From an uncultured Clostridia bacterium (lineage in GTDB: Bacteria > Bacillota > Clostridia > Oscillospirales > Acutalibacteraceae): DNA of 12,058 bases. The notes under the pieces are model-generated. The model ran no database searches and was not told where the DNA came from. It saw only the letters and a list, made by a program, of their open reading frames with translations. The stretch is taken from positions 1-12,058 of the forward strand of contig CALFTN010000056.1 of assembly GCA_937916395.1 (NCBI GenBank), read 5' to 3'. The position numbers and the translations under genes are program-made. Within the stretch, counting starts at the first letter, position 1. Each line of letters begins with the position of its first letter. Shown in pieces: positions 7,380-12,058 of this stretch.

Positions 7380-9022
7380 AAACTACTCACTCTACTTATA
7401 ACCTCACTTTTACCTTCAAAATCCATCATATTAAGAGCAAGAAGTGCCTGTTCACGATATTCTTTGTTAAAAATACCAGCGTTATAAAGCTGTAACGCCA
7501 ATTCATTCTGGCTTATCTTAGTAAAAGGACTTGATTTTTCGCTAGAAACCTTAATATCGAAAATCGGCTTTCTGCCGTTTAGTACAACACCGAATAAATC
7601 GCTCTCTTTTTCATAGAGCAAGCTACTGTTATCGTAGCTTATAAATTCTTCTGAACCATTAGGCATTACAATTCTGAAAAAGCGTGGTTCATCATAAAAC
7701 TCTCTTATTAATTCAATAGCGAATCTGTTAAGCTCACAAAATGCTCTGAAGCCACTTTTAACCATATCACGAGTTAATTTACTACCTGCTTCCTGAAGTG
7801 CTGCAATCGCGGACGCTGCAGTAACACCACTTGAAACACCACCCTGCGAAAAATCACGATTTCCGCTTGTTTCTTTGAGCTCATCAATCTTATTGTTTAA
7901 AATTCCGAGATATATTTCTGGTATGGAATTTGATTTAATTTCACGAATACTGTCATCACCTAAGTTACTTCCATTCACGTGAACAAAAGTGTTGCTCCAG
8001 TCTGCAAATTCTTCTTCGTTAACAGCACCGGATGAATTAATAAAATAGCGTTTATTTGTACCCATAACAGCATTTTTAATCAACGCATTATTAAGAATAT
8101 CAATCTGCTTTTGAGCATCCTTCATTATGTCTATGTAACCAAAACCACAAGGTGTGCCCTCTTCTACAAACAAAGTATCAAATACAAAAGGATATTGTCC
8201 GTGGTCATAAAAACCCTTTTCGTAGTATTCTGCATCGTTTTCTGAGGCATAAAGAATTTCGCCATTGCAGAACTTACAGAAATGCAGAACCTCTCTGCCA
8301 TTAATAAGCTTTTTATAATACCAGTCAATAACAGCACTTTTATGAGAAGTATCAACTGTATCGTCATAAATATATTTTGAAATTTCTACAGTAGAGCCAC
8401 CTAACTTTCCATTAAGCTCAGGATACATAGAAACAAGCAAGTCATTATCTGTCAATTCAACAGAGAAAAAGTTCTTACTGCTCTGAATATTTTTAACTCC
8501 GGGCTCCCAAAAAACATTAAGCAGATTAACTTGTTTAATTTCAATTTCGCCAAGTCCATTTTGCTTTTTAGGATTCCAGAAAATCCCATAGACGCCAGTA
8601 CCAGCCTTTAACTTATACCACCAGGTATCGCTGTAAATTTTTTCAAAATCATTTCGTTCAAAAACAACTGAAAGAATTTCGGTTAAAATTCCAGCTGCTT
8701 CTTTGTCGCTTTTTTCTCTTGGTAAGCAGTTAACACGTGGATAATTATCCATAGCGTCAGCATGCTTATTAGCGATTGAATTAAAGAGCCACGCCGAAGC
8801 GAATTCATCGCTTTCACTTTTTCGTGATTCGAGGTGGCGCATTTTAAACCACTGTTCATTGTCGATAATTCTTTTTTCAAGATTTGCCTTTCCCTCCTTA
8901 TACTTATTTAAAATCTCTGTTGCTTTCGAAATATCATCTTTTGTTATTGTATTTATGCTCTGGTCGAGTTTTTCTTTTTCTGATATTTCTTTGTTATAAT
9001 TTATTTTTTTCTTATTATCCAT
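7376..9022 (-). CDS. Portal protein, P22-like
   Basis: A 548-residue protein following the large terminase by 8 bases. It would form the dodecameric ring at one capsid vertex through which DNA enters and to which the tail attaches. The N-terminal part is charged and helical, with WLFNSIANKHADAMDNYPRV about residues 82-101. The central region includes YPFVFDTLFVEEGTPCGFGYIDIMKDAQKQID. The block GVTAASAIAALQEAGSKLTR (399-418) is very typical of P22-type portals in clostridial prophages and lies in the helical stem. GAGGTG precedes ATG 9022. The gene ends in an ATGA overlap with the protease gene. No sign of truncation. Confidence 0.85.
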   Translation of the reverse strand: MDNKKKINYNKEISEKEKLDQSINTITKDDISKATEILNKYKEGKANLEKRIIDNEQWFKMRHLESRKSESDEFASAWLFNSIANKHADAMDNYPRVNCLPREKSDKEAAGILTEILSVVFERNDFEKIYSDTWWYKLKAGTGVYGIFWNPKKQNGLGEIEIKQVNLLNVFWEPGVKNIQSSKNFFSVELTDNDLLVSMYPELNGKLGGSTVEISKYIYDDTVDTSHKSAVIDWYYKKLINGREVLHFCKFCNGEILYASENDAEYYEKGFYDHGQYPFVFDTLFVEEGTPCGFGYIDIMKDAQKQIDILNNALIKNAVMGTNKRYFINSSGAVNEEEFADWSNTFVHVNGSNLGDDSIREIKSNSIPEIYLGILNNKIDELKETSGNRDFSQGGVSSGVTAASAIAALQEAGSKLTRDMVKSGFRAFCELNRFAIELIREFYDEPRFFRIVMPNGSEEFISYDNSSLLYEKESDLFGVVLNGRKPIFDIKVSSEKSSPFTKISQNELALQLYNAGIFNKEYREQALLALNMMDFEGKSEVISRVSSL

Positions 9023-9030
9023 TTAACACC

Positions 9031-10413
9031 TCAATATGAATACTTTCTGTATCTTTTTTGTTCTCTTAAATTCAGTGGGTCATCGCCATATTGTTCTTTT
9101 TCTTTTTTTATTACAGGTGTAATCGGTCTTACCATACACATATATCTTACTTCATCTGCAATGTGGTCTTCGCCTGTTGTATCAAGGTCCTCAGGGTTTG
9201 TGTTGCTGAATTTAAGCTCTGGAATTGTTCTGATGAAACCTTTGCATGTGTTAAAAACGTACATCATAGGAACGCCGTTTTCATCAAAGCTTAACCTGTA
9301 ATGCACCTGCATCCATCCAGGCAGACGCTTGTTGTCACCACGATTAAAATAAACACCGTGTCTTACGGCTGATTCTATAATTGCTTCACCTCTTGAAGCA
9401 TCCCATATAGATGGGTCTGCGACGCCAATTATATTTTTATTTCTTAACCACCTGTGCTCTTTTTCTATTCTTGCTATTTCAGAAAAAATCTTTTCTGGTG
9501 GCCATTTAACACCTTCGTTTGCAGTTTTTGTGCAACCATAAAGCTCCAGAATTCTGTAGAGTCTACCGTCGTAATCTACCGCCCACCAGCCACATGAAAA
9601 TGGCTTTGCATAACCGAAGTCGAAAGAACGATAAATCTGCCAATCGTAAGGAATTTCAAAAGGCTCAATAATATGAGTATTTTTACAGTCGACATAATGC
9701 TCCTTTACATCACGGAATTCTTCAAAAAACTGACCGTCGAAAATATCCCAGTTACCAAAACGATGGGCTTGCTTTAATTTTTCAGGAAGTGCTTCAAGAA
9801 CCTTTACGTATTCCGGATTAGTTTCCATTAAAACAGTATTATCATCAATGGTTGCAGGAATAAACGTATAATCGTTTTCATCTTCACCATTTTCATAATT
9901 ACCTTTTACAAAAAGCCTTTTGAACCAGTTGTGCCCAACTCCACCAGGGTTGCCTGTAAAATACATTCTCGGTTTAAAATCGCTTCTGGTTGTTCTGTTA
10001 CAGGTCATAAGAAACTGAATCTGACTGAAAGTAAAATGTGTACATTCTTCAACGCCTATAACGTCATATTCCTGACCCTGATATTGATAAATGTCATTTT
10101 CGCTGTCGCAATAGCCAAGGCGTATTCTTGAGCCATTTGGGAAGATAAAAGCTCTTTCATCCTTTTTGTAGCGTGCTATTCCATTTAATTGTGTCAGCAT
10201 TGGTATTAAATGATTTTCACGAAGCTCTGGTAATGTTTTTCTTAAAAGCAACAGCTTTAAATTTGGGTAATTAAACGCTAAAAGAATAAACTTTGTTCTT
10301 AAAGCCCACGATTTACCGCCACCACGTGCACCACCATAACCAATAAAACGATTGCTACACTCAAAGAATATTTTTTGCTTTTCATTAGGTTCAGAAATAA
10401 CAAGCTGCTTCAT
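9031..10413 (-). CDS. terL: Terminase large subunit (DNA packaging ATPase and nuclease)
   Basis: A 460-residue motor that cuts concatemeric phage DNA and drives it into the prohead through the portal. The ATPase domain has Walker A GGARGGGKS (27-35), Walker B VIGVEE (118-123) with the catalytic Glu, and the coupling motif TGNPGG (153-158). The RNase H-like nuclease domain supplies acidic residues at SFDFG (Asp265), GVADPS (Asp333) and EDHIADE (Asp416/Asp420). The ATG overlaps the stop of the preceding small gene (ATGA, 10410-10413), with GGAG upstream. The last residues contain YGDDPLN (442-448), a peptide also found in the major capsid protein. All expected motifs are intact. Confidence 0.95.
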   Translation of the reverse strand: MKQLVISEPNEKQKIFFECSNRFIGYGGARGGGKSWALRTKFILLAFNYPNLKLLLLRKTLPELRENHLIPMLTQLNGIARYKKDERAFIFPNGSRIRLGYCDSENDIYQYQGQEYDVIGVEECTHFTFSQIQFLMTCNRTTRSDFKPRMYFTGNPGGVGHNWFKRLFVKGNYENGEDENDYTFIPATIDDNTVLMETNPEYVKVLEALPEKLKQAHRFGNWDIFDGQFFEEFRDVKEHYVDCKNTHIIEPFEIPYDWQIYRSFDFGYAKPFSCGWWAVDYDGRLYRILELYGCTKTANEGVKWPPEKIFSEIARIEKEHRWLRNKNIIGVADPSIWDASRGEAIIESAVRHGVYFNRGDNKRLPGWMQVHYRLSFDENGVPMMYVFNTCKGFIRTIPELKFSNTNPEDLDTTGEDHIADEVRYMCMVRPITPVIKKEKEQYGDDPLNLREQKRYRKYSY

Positions 10414-10676
10414 TTATTCCATTCTCCGATTGCCTTTTCTACAACTATAGAAATTCCGTCACCTGTAGAAACTCCGTCTTGTTCGCTTAACAAATCAAAA
10501 AGCTCTCTCAAAGCACTGACACTTTCTTTTAAAAATTTTGCATCTACATCTGGCGTACCAGTTTCAGAAAAATTCTTTCTGGCTTTTTTTGTAATATCGT
10601 CTATTAAAGCACTCATATTTACCACTGCAGACGAAACCTTTTTTAAACCAGAATCTACACTATTTGTTTTGCTCAA
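10410..10676 (-). CDS. Putative terminase small subunit (88 aa)
   Basis: A small, mostly helical protein immediately before the large terminase, where the small DNA-recognition subunit normally is. The middle (VDAKFLKESVSALRELFDLLSE, about 44-65) predicts an amphipathic helix, and the end (GDGISIVVEKAIGEWNK) resembles the tail of short proteins at this position in clostridial prophages. No helix-turn-helix is obvious, and it is shorter than most small terminases, so the call rests mainly on position. It starts with TTG (10676-10674), within a TTGA overlap with the previous gene's stop, with AGGGTG as ribosome site 7 bases upstream. The TTG start is preferred over the internal ATG for that reason. 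Confidence 0.45.
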   Translation of the reverse strand: MSKTNSVDSGLKKVSSAVVNMSALIDDITKKARKNFSETGTPDVDAKFLKESVSALRELFDLLSEQDGVSTGDGISIVVEKAIGEWNK

Positions 10677-10900
10677 GCTCTTACACCCTTATCGTAAAGT
10701 ATTGCTACTGCTCTGTGGTGAGCACAGCGCTTACCCCCAAACACACTACAGATAGAAGTTTCATAGTGTAGTTTTTCTTTATCACTATTAAAGCTGTGTG
10801 TGCAAATTGTTCCATTTAAAACGCCCTCGCATTTTATAAAGCTTTTACCCTCTTCTAAATAAAATGGGCACTCTATAGCACCTTCAATTGATTTTGACAT
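10673..10900 (-). CDS. Small Cys/His-rich protein, probably zinc-binding, first gene of the operon
   Basis: A 75-residue protein with Cys at 11, 24, 33, 51 and 59 and His at 35, 45, 61 and 62 (CPFY, CEGV, TICTHSF, ICSVFGGKRCAHHRA). The spacing suggests a zinc-binding fold. Similar small Cys-rich proteins, from memory, precede terminase genes in clostridial phages, but no function is known to me. It might contact DNA or the terminase. It is the promoter-proximal gene of the virion operon, with AAAGGAG 6-7 bases before ATG 10900, and overlaps the next gene by TTGA. Function unknown. Confidence 0.55.
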   Translation of the reverse strand: MSKSIEGAIECPFYLEEGKSFIKCEGVLNGTICTHSFNSDKEKLHYETSICSVFGGKRCAHHRAVAILYDKGVRA

Positions 10901-10924
10901 ATTGCTCTCCTTTTCTTAAATAAT

Positions 10925-10942
10925 GGTATTGACACCGAACAC
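10925..10942. promoter_or_regulatory. Weak third operator candidate (O3) over the repressor promoter
   Basis: Read on the minus strand this contains GTTCGG, then YGT, then TACC, as in O1 (GTTCGG-CGT-...-TACC), but with a one-base gap and several mismatches. CCGAAC (10935-10940) and GTTCGG (10971-10976) are thus inverted across the promoter region. It covers the TTGACA box of the repressor promoter and could mediate self-control. Weak evidence. Confidence 0.3.
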
Positions 10943-10957
10943 AATATAATATATATT
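10929..10957 (+). promoter_or_regulatory. Promoter candidate for the XRE repressor gene
   Basis: A perfect -35 TTGACA (10929-10934) is followed after 17 bases by TATATT (10952-10957). Transcription would start near 10964, leaving a leader of about 134 bases that contains the operator-like palindrome. It overlaps the opposing virion-operon promoter region, so the two promoters probably interfere. Confidence 0.5.
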
Positions 10958-10960
10958 ATT

Positions 10961-10989
10961 GTTATAATCAGTTCGGCGTTCTGTACCAA
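10961..10989 (-). promoter_or_regulatory. Promoter candidate for the virion operon
   Basis: On the minus strand TTGGTA (10989-10984) and TATAAC (10966-10961) are 17 bases apart, close to the sigma-A consensus. Transcription would begin near 10954, about 54 bases before the first gene of the operon. The -35 box overlaps an operator candidate (10970-10987). Confidence 0.5.
10970..10987. promoter_or_regulatory. Operator candidate (O1) over the virion-operon promoter
   Basis: AGTTCGGCGTTCTGTACC matches the palindromic site at 11002-11019 at 14 of 18 positions, including the shared GTTCTGTAC. The two are 32 bp apart, about three helical turns. It covers part of the -35 box and spacer of the minus-strand promoter, so a bound repressor would block the virion operon. 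Confidence 0.5.
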
Positions 10990-11001
10990 CAACTGCATTA
11001 T

Positions 11002-11019
11002 AGTACAGAGTTCTGTACT
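11002..11019. promoter_or_regulatory. Palindromic operator candidate (O2)
   Basis: AGTACAGA and TCTGTACT form a perfect 8-bp inverted repeat around the central GT. The size and symmetry fit binding by a dimer of an XRE-type repressor such as the one encoded from 11098. It lies just upstream of the virion-operon promoter and in the leader of the repressor gene. Confidence 0.55.
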
Positions 11020-11083
11020 TTTCAACCCAAATTGCAAACTTTTGTTCGATTTTGTTAATTTTTATCAAAACCTTACAATTAAC

Positions 11084-11089
11084 AGGGGG
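11084..11089 (+). promoter_or_regulatory. Ribosome site that selects the GTG start of the repressor
   Basis: AGGGGG is 8 bases from the GTG at 11098 and 14 from the ATG at 11104. The spacing favours GTG as the true start. Confidence 0.6.
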
Positions 11090-11097
11090 CTTTTATT

Positions 11098-11424
11098 GTG
11101 ACAATGTATGAAAAAATACAATATCTTTGTGATGAAAACAACATTAAACTCGCACACCTTTGTAAAGAAGCCAATATACCCAAAAGCACCCTTTCAGAAC
11201 TAAAGCAAGGCAGAACAAAAACACTTTCTACCCAGACCTTGAGTAAAATAGCAAACTATTTTCAAGTATCTTTAGATTATTTTGATATAGACAGTGTTGA
11301 TGACGTAAAAGATGAGCTTTTTGAAAAAAGAAAATTGCTCTTTGATATGTCTAAAAAAGCGACCAAAGAGCAATTAGATACATTTTTAGTTATGTTTAAA
11401 GCAGTTATAGATGATGAAAAGTGA
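11098..11424 (+). CDS. XRE-family helix-turn-helix repressor
   Basis: A 108-residue DNA-binding regulator. The N-terminal HTH_3 domain covers about residues 4-62, with the helix-turn-helix near 18-37 (LAHLCKEANIPKSTLSELKQ) followed by the third and fourth helices up to VSLDYF. The C-terminal helical tail (KRKLLFDMSKKATKEQLDTF, about 76-95) resembles the dimerisation tail of many clostridial Cro/CI-like regulators. There is no peptidase domain of the LexA/CI type, so induction by RecA-driven self-cleavage is not expected. It is divergent from the virion operon, and the 197-bp spacer holds palindromes fit for its dimer, so it probably represses that operon and perhaps itself. Start is GTG. A tandem repeat array begins at the base after its stop codon, and the first terminator comes only at 11650. 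Confidence 0.8.
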   Translation: MTMYEKIQYLCDENNIKLAHLCKEANIPKSTLSELKQGRTKTLSTQTLSKIANYFQVSLDYFDIDSVDDVKDELFEKRKLLFDMSKKATKEQLDTFLVMFKAVIDDEK

Positions 11425-11616
11425 GTTGCTAGTTGACTAGTGTGGCTGGTTGGCTAGTTGGCTAGTATGGCTAGTTGGCTAGTTGGCTAGTTGGCTAGTA
11501 TGGCTAGTTGGCTAGTATGGCTAGTTGGCTGGTTGGCTGGTTGGCTGGTTGGCTAGTTGGCTAGTTGGCTAGTGTGGCTAGTTGACTAGTATGGCTGGTT
11601 GCTAGTATGGCTAGTG
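11425..11616 (+). repeat. Tandem array of an 8/9-bp repeat, GGCTAGTT / GGCTAGTAT (array 1)
   Basis: About 23 units follow each other without spacers. Most are GGCTAGTT (8 bp) or GGCTAGTAT (9 bp); variants are GGCTGGTT (5 copies), GGCTAGTGT, GACTAGTAT, GACTAGTGT and shortened GCTAGTT. Eighteen units contain CTAG, normally a scarce tetranucleotide in bacteria. Both strands contain TAG in a rotating frame, so the array is not coding. It starts directly at the end of the repressor stop codon and lies in that gene's 3' untranslated region, before the terminator at 11650. Confidence 0.95.
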
Positions 11617-11649
11617 ACAATGAAACAAAAAAGTTATTTTTACACCCCT

Positions 11650-11675
11650 GCCTCTCTTCGAAGAGAGGCGTTTTT
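11650..11675 (+). terminator. Intrinsic terminator, probably for the repressor transcript
   Basis: A 20-base perfect palindrome (11650-11669; GCCTCTCT pairs with AGAGAGGC around TCGA) is followed by G and five T (11671-11675). It is the first strong terminator downstream of the repressor gene, 226 bases after its stop codon. Confidence 0.8.
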
Positions 11676-11792
11676 AAAATACAGAACACAGAATTTTGGA
11701 AGCCTAACGGCTAAATAATTGTAATAGATAATTCTTTCATTTAAACTGACTTACTGACCACTGTCTCACTAATTCTGCATTTAAAAGGTGGG

Positions 11793-11820
11793 TTGACATT
11801 TTTTGAAAGTTTGTTATAAT
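11793..11820 (+). promoter_or_regulatory. Strong consensus promoter for a small RNA
   Basis: TTGACA (11793-11798), a 16-base spacer, and TATAAT (11815-11820) preceded by TG one base upstream (extended -10). Both boxes are perfect matches to the sigma-A consensus. No protein gene follows, and a terminator comes about 100 bases later, so the product should be a short RNA starting near 11827. Confidence 0.75.
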
Positions 11821-11826
11821 ATAAAT

Positions 11827-11919
11827 AAACAAGGAACTATCCGATAAACGGTTAGTCCTGTAAATGGTTAAAAAGAAATAACCGCTGTTTTATCAGGACA
11901 GGGCGGTTATTTCTTTTTT
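11827..11919 (+). ncRNA. Structured small RNA, probable type I antitoxin (RatA-like arrangement)
   Basis: A ~93-nt RNA between a consensus promoter and a strong terminator. Its first hairpin pairs GGAACTATCCG (11833-11843) with CGGTTAGTCC (11849-11858), with one bulge and one mismatch. The second element is the terminator. Its only reading frame is MVKKK, too short to matter. The end of the RNA is antisense to the 3' end of a truncated hydrophobic toxin gene on the other strand, the convergent layout of txpA/RatA-type loci. The antitoxin role is inferred from that layout; the sequence is intact even though the toxin is not. Confidence 0.55.
11873..11919 (+). terminator. Terminator of the small RNA, possibly bidirectional
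   Basis: AAGAAATAACCGC (11873-11885) pairs perfectly with GCGGTTATTTCTT (11903-11915), with an inner CTGT/ACAG pairing in the loop, followed by T up to 11919. On the minus strand the same stem is followed by another T run, so it could also end toxin transcripts coming from the right. Confidence 0.8.
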
Positions 11920-11966
11920 ATTATATCAACAACAAGTGCAATTATAGAGACAATAAGAGAGCTTGG
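11907..11966 (-). pseudogene. 3' remnant of a small membrane toxin gene (type I, Hol_Tox/TxpA-like)
   Basis: On the minus strand, directly after the repeat array, the frame reads PSSLIVSIIALVVDIIKKK and stops at TAA (11909-11907). A hydrophobic helix ending in charged residues and a KKK tail is the typical C-terminus of holin-like type I toxins of Firmicutes, usually about 30-40 residues in full. In this frame a TAG inside the array (11969-11967) lies just upstream, and there is no ATG, GTG or TTG, so the 5' part is missing. The gene converges on, and its end overlaps, the small RNA at 11827-11919. Family assignment is from the hydrophobic pattern and the convergent layout; so short a peptide cannot prove it. 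Confidence 0.5.
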
Positions 11967-12058
11967 CTAGTTGGCTAGTATGGCTAGTTGCTAGTATGGC
12001 TAGTATGGCTAGTATGGCTAGTTGACTGGTATGGCTGGTTGGCTAGTATGGCTAGTTG
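11965..12058 (+). repeat. Tandem array of GGCTAGTT / GGCTAGTAT (array 2, runs off the window)
   Basis: Eleven units in the same orientation and of the same types as the array at 11425-11616, nine with CTAG and two with CTGG, reaching the right edge of the window. The left edge joins the toxin remnant without a gap. The two arrays bracket a 348-bp segment with a terminator and the small RNA. Confidence 0.95.

Noticed and set aside
8164..8880. Two additional minus-strand frames inside the portal gene
   Set aside because: Out-of-frame shadows of the intact 548-codon portal gene.
10375..10755. Plus-strand 126-codon frame across the small genes before the terminase
   Set aside because: It is antisense to three well-supported, overlapping minus-strand genes and has no ribosome site.
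10963..10968. Perfect plus-strand TATAAT as the -10 box of the repressor promoter
   Set aside because: No acceptable -35 box lies 16-18 bases upstream; TTGACA at 10929 is 28 bases away and pairs better with TATATT at 10952.
11620..11718. 32-codon frame starting MKQKSYFY on the plus strand
   Set aside because: It has no ribosome site, runs through the terminator palindrome and its T run, and resembles no known peptide.
11864..11881. MVKKK mini-ORF inside the small RNA
   Set aside because: Five codons with no ribosome site; the KKK arises because the terminator stem mirrors the toxin's last codons.
11425..12058. CRISPR array
   Set aside because: The units are 8-9 bp and contiguous, with no unique spacers of regular length and no cas genes.

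Overview
The window carries most of the virion-building operon of a prophage, or an integrated remnant of one. The host is probably a low-GC Gram-positive bacterium of the class Clostridia. This rests on A/T-rich DNA, strong AGGAGG-type ribosome sites, short 4-base gene overlaps, and structural proteins of a type I associate with clostridial prophages. No host marker gene is present, so the placement is an inference.

Positions 1-10900, all on the minus strand and transcribed right to left, form one tight operon. In order it encodes: a Cys/His-rich small protein, a small-terminase candidate, the large terminase, a P22-like portal, a Prp-type cysteine protease, a scaffold, an N4-gp56-type major capsid protein, a small capsid-associated protein, a head-tail connector, a large tail-hub protein, a coiled-coil tail-fibre adaptor, a DUF859-like receptor-binding protein, and the start of a peptidoglycan-binding protein cut by the window edge. 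No tape-measure, tail-tube or sheath gene lies between connector and fibres, so the particle should be short-tailed (podovirus-like).

Two points stand out in the operon. First, the Prp-like protease sits beside two genes, scaffold and capsid, whose N-termini both carry the L27-type Prp cleavage motif (NLNLQLF/S and KLNLQLF/A), giving a self-contained capsid maturation set. Second, the fibre adaptor has lost its ATG. Its frame is open 58 codons upstream of the first usable ATG, up to an ATAA where a normal ATGA start/stop overlap is expected, with a good ribosome site in place.

Positions 10901-11097 are a divergent control region. It holds one promoter facing each way and 18-bp palindromic operator candidates over or beside them. 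The plus-strand gene at 11098-11424 is an XRE-type repressor that probably acts here.

Positions 11425-12058 contain no intact protein gene. They hold two arrays of an 8/9-bp repeat (GGCTAGTT / GGCTAGTAT), an intrinsic terminator, and a strong promoter driving a ~93-nt structured RNA that ends in a terminator. Facing that RNA on the minus strand is the 3' end of a small hydrophobic toxin gene. The layout matches a type I toxin-antitoxin locus in which the repeat array has replaced the 5' part of the toxin and left the antitoxin RNA intact. Positions 11676-11792 show nothing I can name. No integrase, lysogeny module, replication gene, attachment site or tRNA is visible.
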